The position numbers were made by a program, and so were the translations under genes. Below are positions 7,048-14,114 of a DNA stretch of 19,580 nt, piece after piece. The stretch comes from Synergistaceae bacterium (GTDB lineage Bacteria > Synergistota > Synergistia > Synergistales > Aminobacteriaceae): NCBI GenBank assembly GCA_031273365.1, contig JAISSA010000283.1:1-19580 (forward strand). The letters run 5' to 3'. Every line of letters starts with the position of its first letter. Position 1 is the stretch's first letter. The notes beneath the pieces are model-generated. The model had not been told where the DNA came from. It worked only from the letters and a program-made list of their open reading frames with translations, and did not search any database.

Positions 7048-8241
7048 ATGCGTGAAGTAGTGGTGGTAGAGGCTCTCAGGACCGCTGTCGGGACTCTGGG
7101 CGGCACTTTGAAGGACCTTCAGGCGGAGGATCTCGCGAGCACGGTGATCAACGCGCTGGTGGACAAGACGGGCATCAGGACGTCCATTGTGGACGAGGTT
7201 ATTTTCGGGCAGGTGCGGCAAAGCGCGGACGCGCCGAACGTGGCGCGGGTCGCCGCCTTGAGGAGCGGCATTCCGGAGGAGGTCCCCGCCTATACGGTGA
7301 TGCGACAGTGCGCCTCCGGTCTGCAGGCGGTGAATAACGGCGTGGAGGCGATTTTATGCGGGAACGCGGACGTCGTCATCGCCGGCGGTACGGAGAGCAT
7401 GAGCAACGCCGTGTTCTACCTGCGGGGGGCGCGCTATGGGCTCGGCAACGGCAACAGCGTGCTGGTGGATTCCCTGACGGAGGGTCAGGTCCGGTCTCAG
7501 CCCCAGGATATTTATGGCGTCTTCAATATGGGAATGACGGCGGAAAACGTCGCGGAACGCTGCGGCATCTCCCGGGAGGCTCAGGACCTCTTTTCTTACG
7601 AGAGCCAGAAGAAGGCGGACGAGGCCATCAGAACGGGCAGGTTCGAGGAAGAGGTCATCCCCGTGATTATCCCGCAAAAAAGAGGGGAAGCCGTCATTTT
7701 CAAGGTGGACGAGTATCCCCGGCTGGCGCCTCTCGAAAAACTGGCCAGTCTGAAGCCGGTGTTCCGGGAAAACGGCAGCGTGACCGCGGGCAATTCTTCG
7801 GGGCGAAACGACGGCGCGTCCGGGGTGCTGCTGATGTCGGCGGACAGGGCCTACGAGCTGGGGCTGAAGCCTCTGGCGATCATCAGGGGCTTCGCCGCGG
7901 CGGGCATCAGTCCAAAGGTGATGGGGCTGGGGCCGGTTTTTGCGGTGGAGAAGGTATTGAAACGGCTCTCCATGACGCTCGACGACATTGACCTGATAGA
8001 GCTCAATGAGGCCTTTGCGGCGCAGTCTCTCGGCTGCATCCAGATGCTCAAACCGGACCAGAGCAGGCTGAACGTCAACGGCGGCGCGATCGCTCTGGGG
8101 CACCCGGTGGGCAGCAGCGGAGCCCGCATACTGGTCACCCTGATTCACGAGCTGAGGCGTCGTAAACAAAAATATGGCCTGGCCACGCTCTGCATCGCCG
8201 GAGGAATGGGTCTGGCGGATGTCGTTGAAGCGGTCTACTGA
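7048..8241 (+). CDS. thiolase (acetyl-CoA C-acetyltransferase)
   Basis: A 397-residue thiolase that cleaves acetoacetyl-CoA with CoA into two acetyl-CoA, or runs in reverse. The nucleophile Cys88 lies in RQCASG, NEAFA is at 320-324, His352 in GHPVG, and the second catalytic Cys382 in LCIAGG, so all active-site residues are present. Family members usually have CIGGGQG where this reads CIAGGMG. The ATG follows GTGAGGTAGG. It sits between the reductase and cupin genes on one strand with short gaps, consistent with a shared transcript. In this pathway it would finish the conversion of acetoacetyl-CoA to acetyl-CoA for energy conservation. Confidence 0.93.
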   Translation: MREVVVVEALRTAVGTLGGTLKDLQAEDLASTVINALVDKTGIRTSIVDEVIFGQVRQSADAPNVARVAALRSGIPEEVPAYTVMRQCASGLQAVNNGVEAILCGNADVVIAGGTESMSNAVFYLRGARYGLGNGNSVLVDSLTEGQVRSQPQDIYGVFNMGMTAENVAERCGISREAQDLFSYESQKKADEAIRTGRFEEEVIPVIIPQKRGEAVIFKVDEYPRLAPLEKLASLKPVFRENGSVTAGNSSGRNDGASGVLLMSADRAYELGLKPLAIIRGFAAAGISPKVMGLGPVFAVEKVLKRLSMTLDDIDLIELNEAFAAQSLGCIQMLKPDQSRLNVNGGAIALGHPVGSSGARILVTLIHELRRRKQKYGLATLCIAGGMGLADVVEAVY

Positions 8242-8274
8242 CGCGACAGCGTGTTTTAATAAGGAGGAAAGCTT

Positions 8275-8613
8275 ATGCACTTAATCAAAGCGGGTGAGGG
8301 GACGGTTTACCAGGCGCCCAATCATTTCAACTTCTGGGGGATTCGTAAGTTCGGCCCGCCCGAGGGATCGAAGGGAATCAACATCTCCATTTCCGAATTT
8401 CTGCCGGATGGCGGAGCCACGCTGTCGGCGTCCGCGGATAAGGAACGGCTCTACTGTGTTTTGCGTGGGACGATGACGGTGCTGGACGAGGCGGGGACGA
8501 CCTACCCCATGGAGGAAGGCGATATGATCCATATCGCGCCGGGGGAAAAAAGAGAGATCAGGGTTACCGGCAGCGTGGCCTGCAGAACGCTGGTCGTCAT
8601 GTCGCCTGCGTGA
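8275..8613 (+). CDS. small cupin-fold protein lacking the usual metal histidines
   Basis: A 112-residue single-domain protein with a cupin pattern: GGATLSASADKERLYCVLRG (about 46-65) resembles cupin motif 1 and EGDMIHIAPGEKREI (about 81-95) resembles motif 2. The HxH of motif 1 and the His of motif 2 are absent (replaced by Ser/Ala and Arg/Glu); only the Glu of motif 1 survives. It is therefore probably not a standard metal-dependent cupin enzyme and may be a ligand-binding, isomerase-like or accessory protein. Start: ATG preceded by AAGGAGG (8261-8267). Its stop is 20 bases before the CoA-transferase start, so it is embedded in the operon. I do not know its function; a role in handling a ring or open-chain intermediate is a guess. 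Confidence 0.8.
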   Translation: MHLIKAGEGTVYQAPNHFNFWGIRKFGPPEGSKGINISISEFLPDGGATLSASADKERLYCVLRGTMTVLDEAGTTYPMEEGDMIHIAPGEKREIRVTGSVACRTLVVMSPA

Positions 8614-8633
8614 AGTGGGGAAAGGACGATGGA

Positions 8634-9296
8634 ATGAAATCGAAAGTCGTGACGATGGACACGGCGATGTCCAAAATCCGCAGCGGAATGACCCTGATGA
8701 TCCCGGGATTCGTCAACGTGGGCACGCCGCTGGGCCTCGTAAAGGCGATCTGCGAAAAAGGGTACGGGGATTTTCACGTGATCTCCAACAACACGGGGAC
8801 GCCGGACGTGCCGGGGATAGGGAAGCTCGTCCTCGAGCATCGGATTCGGGCCCTGACGGCCTCTCATATCGGCCTGAACCCCGAATCCGGAAAGCAGATG
8901 AACAGCGGGCAAATGAAAGTCAACCTGGTCCCGCAGGGAACGCTGGCGGAACGGATACGGATCGGGGGAGCCGGGATTGGAGGATTTCTTACGCCCACCG
9001 GCGTCGGCACGATGGTGGAGGAAGGCAAACAGGTCATCGAGGTGGAGGGGAAGAAATATCTGCTGGAGCTGCCTCTCCGGGCCGACGTCGCCATTCTCAG
9101 GGCATGGAAAGCCGATGAATTCGGTAACCTCATCTATCGCAGGTCCGCCAGAAATTTCAATCCGCTGATGGCTATGGCGGCCGATTTTGTGATCGTCGAG
9201 GCGGACCAGGTCGTCCCGGTGGGCGAGCTGGACCCGGACGCGATCGTCACGCCGGGCGTCGTCGTCGATATGATCGTTCAGAGCCGGGAGGCATAA
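8634..9296 (+). CDS. atoD: acetate/acetoacetate CoA-transferase, alpha subunit
   Basis: A 220-residue family I CoA-transferase subunit, exactly the length of E. coli AtoD and similar along its whole length. Recognisable segments are ASHIG, LVPQGTL, GGAGIGGFLTPTGVGT and SARNFNPL. With the next gene it would form the heteromer that moves CoA from acetyl-CoA to acetoacetate. The frame is open from a GTG at 8610 overlapping the cupin stop, but GGGGAAAGGA at 8617-8626 fits the ATG at 8634. In this cluster its substrate is most simply the free acetoacetate released by the BKACE enzyme. Other short-chain acids remain possible. Confidence 0.92.
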   Translation: MKSKVVTMDTAMSKIRSGMTLMIPGFVNVGTPLGLVKAICEKGYGDFHVISNNTGTPDVPGIGKLVLEHRIRALTASHIGLNPESGKQMNSGQMKVNLVPQGTLAERIRIGGAGIGGFLTPTGVGTMVEEGKQVIEVEGKKYLLELPLRADVAILRAWKADEFGNLIYRRSARNFNPLMAMAADFVIVEADQVVPVGELDPDAIVTPGVVVDMIVQSREA

Positions 9297-9299
9297 AGG

Positions 9300-9959
9300 A
9301 TGGAAGCCAGAGAAATTATTGCCAGACGGGCCGCCTGGTTCCTCGAGGACGGCGACCTGGTGAACCTGGGAATCGGCATACCGACGATGGTGGCGAACTA
9401 CGTGCCGGAGGGGGTCGAGGTCATTCTCCAGTGCGAAAACGGGCTCGTCGGCCAGGGGCCCGCGCCTGCGCCCGGCAAGGAGGACAGGAACGTTGTGGAC
9501 GCGGGGGGAAAGTGCACGACCATTCTTCCGCTTGGAGCCTGCGTGGACAGCGCCACGTCCTTCGCCCTGATCCGGGGAGGACACCTGGACGCGTCGGTGC
9601 TCGGAGCGCTGGAGGTCGATCAGGAGGGAAACCTGGCCAACTGGATCGTTCCGGGGAAAATCGTTCCCGGCATGGGGGGCGCGATGGACCTGGCCTCCGG
9701 GGCGAGGAAGGTCATTGTCACAATGGAACACTGCACCAGAAACGGCGAGGCGAAGATCCTGAAAAAGTGCACGCTGCCGCTGACGGCGGTAAAAAGGGTC
9801 ACCTGCGTCGTGACGGAGCTCTGCGTTTTGACGAACACGCCGGAGGGCCTGATGTTGAGCGAGCTGGCGCCCGGCGTTACGGTGGAGGAAGTGCTGGCGA
9901 AAACGGAAGCGGAGCTTATCGTCCCGGAAAAGATCGTTCCAATGGCGGGTATTTCCTGA
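9300..9959 (+). CDS. atoA: acetate/acetoacetate CoA-transferase, beta subunit
   Basis: A 219-residue partner of the preceding subunit, strongly resembling E. coli AtoA: DGDLVNLGIGIPTMVANY, SFALIRGGH and the segment around PGMGGAMDL are shared. The catalytic glutamate that forms the gamma-glutamyl-CoA thioester is Glu46 in CENG (usually SENG). Only three bases separate the alpha stop from this ATG, and its GGGAGG ribosome-binding site lies inside the end of the alpha gene, indicating coupled translation at equal stoichiometry. The pair activates acetoacetate to acetoacetyl-CoA, feeding the thiolase upstream. Confidence 0.93.
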   Translation: MEAREIIARRAAWFLEDGDLVNLGIGIPTMVANYVPEGVEVILQCENGLVGQGPAPAPGKEDRNVVDAGGKCTTILPLGACVDSATSFALIRGGHLDASVLGALEVDQEGNLANWIVPGKIVPGMGGAMDLASGARKVIVTMEHCTRNGEAKILKKCTLPLTAVKRVTCVVTELCVLTNTPEGLMLSELAPGVTVEEVLAKTEAELIVPEKIVPMAGIS

Positions 9960-10002
9960 ATCGAAACCTGACCTTTTTATAAAAACCCGGGGGGGGACTG
10001 CC

Positions 10003-10383
10003 GTGGGGGCCGACAATAAATTCTACCTGTTCAGCGGGATGGCGATATTGCCGGAAAAAACAGACCTGAGCCGTCATAAATACCTGACGATCATCATGGA
10101 GATCGATCTTCTCGACGGAACGATCAAAAACTGCGACGTGCCGATTTACAGCGAGATGCACAAAAATTTCATTTCTTCTCTTTTTGTGGGAAAATCTCTG
10201 GATGCGGGATACGAGTATTTCGCGAAGGAAATCGAGGAGCGCATTCACAGCATTACGAAAAAGACCCTGACGCAGGCGTTTCAATCTTTGTACAACCGGT
10301 ACATCACGGTCAGGAAATCCAGGCGGGGCAGCGGCGCCGACAGGATTTTCGCCGACAGAGAGGACCGGAAACGTGAAAAATAA
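10003..10383 (+). CDS. DUF3870-like domain protein (single domain)
   Basis: A 126-residue protein without signal peptide or membrane segment. I recognise the DUF3870 pattern: an N-terminal strand YLFSG-A-LP, then IIMEIDLLDGTI, a conserved PIY, FISSLFVGKSL and a helix ending LTQAFQSLYNRYI. No catalytic motif is evident and the function of the family is unknown to me. The GTG start is weakly supported by a G-run at 9989-9996; the next in-frame ATG would delete the first strand. The last 11 bases overlap the next gene, which carries two more copies of the same pattern, so the two proteins probably form one complex. The basic, serine-rich tail (from about residue 105) is not conserved in the partner. 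Confidence 0.75.
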   Translation: MGADNKFYLFSGMAILPEKTDLSRHKYLTIIMEIDLLDGTIKNCDVPIYSEMHKNFISSLFVGKSLDAGYEYFAKEIEERIHSITKKTLTQAFQSLYNRYITVRKSRRGSGADRIFADREDRKREK

Positions 10384-11068
10384 AGCTTCCCGGGACATTC
10401 TGGTATGCGGATACACGAATTTCCCCGAAAAGCCGAGCTCGGAAAAGTTTCAGTTCGTTCCGGTCAACATCATCCTCGACCCCGTATCCGGAACGATCAC
10501 CGGAGCGCATACTCCTATATACAATCCTCTGATCGACGCGGAGCTGGAGCGGATTTTTCTGGGAAATTCCATCTATGCCGGCATGGATGTGTACGTGAAA
10601 CAGATCAGGTCGACCATGCATTTTCCCTCGACAGACCTCCTGATCGAGGCGCTTTACGACCTGTACGACAGGTTTTTGCGCGCTCTCGCCCAATATTGGA
10701 CGTCGATCCGCATTCCGAAGGTCGGGCCCGAGCGGTTGCGCTTTCCGGGGGTGCACTACGATTATTTCTGCGGGACCACGCATCTTTCCGAGCGCCTGAA
10801 CAGCGTTGTTTCCGACGAAATGTCGGTCTTTGCGAAAGTGAACGCGGCCGACAAAAAAATCGAAGGCTGCTGGGTTTCCAAGTTCAGCGCCTTTCCGGAC
10901 GATCACCTGTGCGATCTTTTTTGCGGCTACGCCCTGAACGAGGATCCTCAGCGGATGATCGACCAGATTCAGACTTATTACAGAATCACCGCGAGCAGGG
11001 CCATGATCAATCTCTTTATGGATTTAGTCAACAATTGCCTTGAATATTATTCAAAAAATACCAAATAA
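10373..11068 (+). CDS. tandem DUF3870-like protein (two domains)
   Basis: A 231-residue protein that appears to be two DUF3870-like repeats. Repeat 1 (about 8-110) reads ILVCGYTNFP, NIILDPVSGTI, PIYNP, LERIFLGNSI and LIEALYDLYDRFL. Repeat 2 (about 125-225) reads YFCGTTHLS, AKVNAADKKIEGC, LCDLFCGYAL and MINLFMDLVNNCL, with PIY lost. The order of strand, acidic turn, -GN/GY- loop and closing helix is the same as in the preceding protein. The GTG start overlaps the previous gene by 11 bases, with GAGAGGA upstream at 10358-10364, so expression is coupled. No signal peptide is present. Function is unknown; position between the CoA-transferase and the ring hydrolase suggests a role in the same catabolism. 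Confidence 0.7.
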   Translation: MKNKASRDILVCGYTNFPEKPSSEKFQFVPVNIILDPVSGTITGAHTPIYNPLIDAELERIFLGNSIYAGMDVYVKQIRSTMHFPSTDLLIEALYDLYDRFLRALAQYWTSIRIPKVGPERLRFPGVHYDYFCGTTHLSERLNSVVSDEMSVFAKVNAADKKIEGCWVSKFSAFPDDHLCDLFCGYALNEDPQRMIDQIQTYYRITASRAMINLFMDLVNNCLEYYSKNTK

Positions 11069-11101
11069 AATTACGTCGAACAATTAAGGGGGAGTAACGA
11101 A

Positions 11102-12004
11102 ATGGTGTATATGCCGCTCGATAAAAGCAGGTTTTATCTGGATCGAAGTAAGATGACGAAAATTTACGATCTGTCCATGCCGTGGGGCGTGGACACGCCT
11201 CTGTGGCCTTTTCCCGGGCCCCGTCAGGACCTGATTTTTCCGCGGGGGCAGTATCTGGGGCGTTTTCATAAACGGACCATGACGTACACGGGGACGCTGC
11301 ACGCCGGGACTCACATGGACGCGCCCAACCACGTGCTCCACGAGGAAGAGGTCGATCGCGACCGCTACGGCTACAGCCTCGATGAAATTCCGCTGGAGCA
11401 CTGCATCGGGACGGGCGTCGTTCTCGACATGCGTCACCTGGCGGTGGAGTTCGACAAAAAATGGAACGCCGCCGGCGGAGATCCCAAAAAATTTGGCGAC
11501 GTCTGGGTCGAGCTGAAGCCCGCGGATTTCGAGAAGGCCGCCGCGAAAGACGGACTGGAGATTCGCGAGAACGACTGGGTCGTCGTCAACACCGGGTTTC
11601 ACCACTTCTGGCGGAAAAATAACGACAAGTACTACAACTACTACCCCGGCATGGGCCCTGAGGTCGCGGCGTGGCTCATTCACACGAAACACATCAAGGG
11701 CATCACCGGCACCTGGGGCGCGACGGACGCTCCTCTGTGGCACCACCCCCTGAAGGAGCAGATGCCGTGGCTCGACACGGCCTATCGCGCCGCCACGGGC
11801 AAAGACCCCGCCGCGGAGTTTTCCGACTACGAGCCCTGTCATCGCCTGTTCATGCAGCACGGCGTCTGCACCATAGAAAACGCGGGCGGCAACGTCGACG
11901 AGGTGACCGGCAAACGGATGATCATCGCTGCCTTCCCCTTCCGCTGCGAAATGGCCGACGGCGGATTCGTTCGCCTCGTGGCCTGGGACGCGGGCGCTTT
12001 TTAA
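11102..12004 (+). CDS. cyclase-family metal hydrolase, likely dihydrophloroglucinol cyclohydrolase
   Basis: A 300-residue member of the cyclase/kynurenine formamidase (PF04199) superfamily. The metal-binding signature HAGTHMDAPNH is at 67-77 (His67, His71, Asp73, His77). The family segments VVNTGFHHF (162-169), YPGMGPEVAAWL (181-192) and IENAGGNVDEV (258-268) follow in order. It is longer than KynB (about 210), with an extended N-terminus and an insert around 113-145. ATG is preceded by AAGGGGGAG. Enzymes of this fold hydrolyse amides or activated cyclic ketones. Next to an SDR and a pyrogallol-type molybdoenzyme, ring opening of dihydrophloroglucinol to 3-hydroxy-5-oxohexanoate is the most economical role (inferred). 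Confidence 0.8.
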   Translation: MVYMPLDKSRFYLDRSKMTKIYDLSMPWGVDTPLWPFPGPRQDLIFPRGQYLGRFHKRTMTYTGTLHAGTHMDAPNHVLHEEEVDRDRYGYSLDEIPLEHCIGTGVVLDMRHLAVEFDKKWNAAGGDPKKFGDVWVELKPADFEKAAAKDGLEIRENDWVVVNTGFHHFWRKNNDKYYNYYPGMGPEVAAWLIHTKHIKGITGTWGATDAPLWHHPLKEQMPWLDTAYRAATGKDPAAEFSDYEPCHRLFMQHGVCTIENAGGNVDEVTGKRMIIAAFPFRCEMADGGFVRLVAWDAGAF

Positions 12005-12071
12005 GCGGACAGACGGCGGGTCTCTTTGGCCCGAATGCGTATTGCGTACAACAGGAGAGGGGGGAGCTTTT

Positions 12072-12542
12072 GTGTCGCTGAAGGAAGGCCTGAAGGAAAG
12101 CCAGGTGGAACGGTATGCGGGAGGTTTTTTCGCGCTTTTTTCGATAGCCCTGTATTTTTTCGTCATCCCGTGGCAGATTCGCCGCGTCGCCGGGGCCTCT
12201 CCCTCTCCCCGCTCGTTTCCTCTGGCGATCACGGCGACCGTGTTCGCGCTTTCCGCATCTCTTTTCGTCTCCGGCTGGCATAAGCGAAATCGAGAGGACC
12301 AGAAGGTGTACCTTCTGAGCGCGGAAGAGCTCAAACTGGCCGGCGCCACGTTGCTGGTCATGGGGGCGTACACCGCGCTGCTCTACGCCTTTTCCTACGT
12401 TCCGGTCACGATCGTCGTTCTGGCGGTTCTGATCCGGCTCTACGGCCAGCGTACATGGTGGAAACTGGGCGTCACGGCGATTGTGCTGCCTCCGTTGATT
12501 TTCGCGGCGTTCACGTATCTCCTCAAGCTCCGGCTGCCGTAA
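12072..12542 (+). CDS. tctB: tripartite tricarboxylate transporter small membrane subunit, TctB type
   Basis: A 156-residue integral membrane protein with four to five hydrophobic stretches (roughly 16-34, 48-66, 88-106, 110-125, 132-152). It matches the small, poorly conserved TctB subunit: short polar N-terminus, FP-A-A in the second segment, and position directly before tctA. The GTG at 12072 follows GAGAGGGGGGAG (12054-12065); the frame is open to a TTG at 12042 but that lacks a site. It follows the ring-hydrolase gene by 67 bases and is 15 bases before tctA. The assignment rests on topology and context as much as on sequence. Confidence 0.8.
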   Translation: MSLKEGLKESQVERYAGGFFALFSIALYFFVIPWQIRRVAGASPSPRSFPLAITATVFALSASLFVSGWHKRNREDQKVYLLSAEELKLAGATLLVMGAYTALLYAFSYVPVTIVVLAVLIRLYGQRTWWKLGVTAIVLPPLIFAAFTYLLKLRLP

Positions 12543-12557
12543 GGGAGGCCGAAAGAA

Positions 12558-12584
12558 ATGCTTTCAATTCTTTCAATGCTTTCA
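12558..12584 (+). repeat. 9-bp tandem triplicate at the tctA start
   Basis: ATGCTTTCA-ATTCTTTCA-ATGCTTTCA: three in-frame 9-bp units differing at one base, followed by a partial fourth (ATGCTC). The units create alternative ATG codons at 12558, 12576 and 12585. Slippage would change the N-terminus by three residues without a frameshift. Confidence 0.8.
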
Positions 12585-14081
12585 ATGCTCGCGAACGGTT
12601 TTTTGGAGGTTCTGATGCCGGGAAATTTCATTTATCTGGCGGGCGGCATCGTCCTCGGGCTGGTGATGGGCGCGATCCCGGGGCTTACGGCCACCATGGC
12701 CATCGCCCTGATCGTCCCCATGACCTACTACATAACGCCGACGCAGTCCCTCATCATGCTGCTGGCCGCCTACAACGCCGGGACCTTCGGCGGCAGCCTT
12801 TCCGCCATCCTCATCGCCACGCCCGGCACACCCGCGGCGGCGGCCACCGTGGCGGACGGGTTCGCGCTGGCCAAACAGGGCAAGGCGGTCAAGGCCATCA
12901 AGTGCGCCCTGTGGGCGTCCTGCTTCGGCTGCCTGTTCAGCTCCGTCGTCCTTGTGCTGAGCGCGCAGCCCATCGCGAGGTACGCGCTGAAGTTCGGCCC
13001 GGCCGAGTACACCGTGCTCATGGTGTTCTCCCTGACCATCATCGCGTCCGCGGCCGGCCGTTCCATGATCAAGGGGCTTATGGGCGGCTGTCTGGGCCTT
13101 TTGTTCGGGTGCGTGGGCATGGACGCCGTCTACACCACTCCGCGCCTGACCTTCGGCATTTTGAAGCTTTCGAGCGGCATTGACCTGATGGTCATGCTCA
13201 TCGGCGCTCTGGCCTTTTCCGAGCTGCTCAGGCAGGTGGGCAACGTCCGCGGGGCCAAAGACAAGGCCCTTCTCCCCCCCGCGACCTGCAAAGAAGACAA
13301 TCAGTTCACCCGCGAGGATTTCAGGCTTTCCTGGAAGCACTGGCTGCGCAGCTCCTTTATCGGCTGCGGCATCGGCGCGCTGCCGGGGCTGGGTCCCGCG
13401 CTGGCCTGCTGGGTCGGGTACGACGCGGCGAAAAGAAGCGCGCGACACCCGGAGCTGTTCGGGAAGGGCTCCGTCGAGGGAATCGCCGGGTCCGAGGCGG
13501 CCAACAACGCCGTCTGCGGCGCCAACATGATTCCCCTGCTTTCGCTGGGGGTCCCGGGGGACACGGGCGCGGCGGTGCTGATCGGGGCCTTCCTGGTGCA
13601 GGGGCTGACCCCGGGGCCGCTGATATTTGCCGAATCCCCGCAGACCGTCTATAACGTGTACGCGGGGCTGATTTTGTGCAATATCATGCTTTTTATCGTG
13701 GTCATGCTCACGTACCGTCTTTTTGCCGGCATCGCGAGGCTCGAAAGCACGCTGATCTACCCCGTCGTCTGCGTTTTCTGCCTGGTCGGCGTGTACGCGC
13801 TGAACCGCAGCCTGACGGACGTGTGGCTCATGCTGTTTTTCGCGGTGGTCGGCTTTGTCCTTTCCAGACTGGAGTTTCCGATCGTGACCATGCTCATCGG
13901 ATTCATCCTCTCGCCGATCTTCGAGCGGAACGCCCGACGGGCCCTCCAGCTGTCCTTCGGCGAGTACCGCGTTTTCTTCGGCTCTCCCCTGTGCTGGTTT
14001 TTCTGGGCCATCACCGTGATTTCCGTCGTCACCATCGTATGGGGCAAGCGGAAAAACCGGAACCTCCAGGATGGATTATAA
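12558..14081 (+). CDS. tctA: tripartite tricarboxylate transporter large permease, TctA
   Basis: A 507-residue polytopic permease. The family signatures are GLVMGAIPGLTATMA (34-48) and its second-half echo GCGIGALPGLGPA (about 269-281), plus YNAGTFGGSLSAILIATPG and SLGVPGDTGAAVLIGA. With TctB it forms the membrane part of a secondary uptake system that normally receives substrate from a periplasmic binding protein (TctC). No tctC is present in the window. ATG is set by AAGGGAGG. The first codons are a 9-bp triplicate encoding a MLS/ILS/MLS pattern, and the stop lies inside an 11-bp tandem duplication. Given the neighbours, an aromatic or carboxylated polyphenol such as gallate is a possible substrate, but nothing in the permease shows this. 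Confidence 0.92.
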   Translation: MLSILSMLSMLANGFLEVLMPGNFIYLAGGIVLGLVMGAIPGLTATMAIALIVPMTYYITPTQSLIMLLAAYNAGTFGGSLSAILIATPGTPAAAATVADGFALAKQGKAVKAIKCALWASCFGCLFSSVVLVLSAQPIARYALKFGPAEYTVLMVFSLTIIASAAGRSMIKGLMGGCLGLLFGCVGMDAVYTTPRLTFGILKLSSGIDLMVMLIGALAFSELLRQVGNVRGAKDKALLPPATCKEDNQFTREDFRLSWKHWLRSSFIGCGIGALPGLGPALACWVGYDAAKRSARHPELFGKGSVEGIAGSEAANNAVCGANMIPLLSLGVPGDTGAAVLIGAFLVQGLTPGPLIFAESPQTVYNVYAGLILCNIMLFIVVMLTYRLFAGIARLESTLIYPVVCVFCLVGVYALNRSLTDVWLMLFFAVVGFVLSRLEFPIVTMLIGFILSPIFERNARRALQLSFGEYRVFFGSPLCWFFWAITVISVVTIVWGKRKNRNLQDGL

Positions 14082-14094
14082 AAGGATTATAAAA
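14073..14094 (+). repeat. 11-bp tandem duplication at the tctA stop
   Basis: GGATTATAAAA occurs twice in perfect tandem. The first copy contains the TAA stop of tctA (14079-14081); the second falls in the short spacer before the molybdoenzyme gene. It lies next to that gene's G-rich ribosome-binding site, so copy number would change spacer length. Confidence 0.85.
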
Positions 14095-14114
14095 AATATG
14101 GGGGTAAATCGACG

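Noticed and set aside
5256..9959. Lysine fermentation cluster (Kce, CoA-transferase, thiolase)
   Set aside because: Lysine aminomutases, 3,5-diaminohexanoate dehydrogenase and aminobutyryl-CoA lyase are all missing.
12558..12584. Short tandem repeats considered as CRISPR
   Set aside because: Units are 9 bp with no spacers and lie inside a coding sequence.
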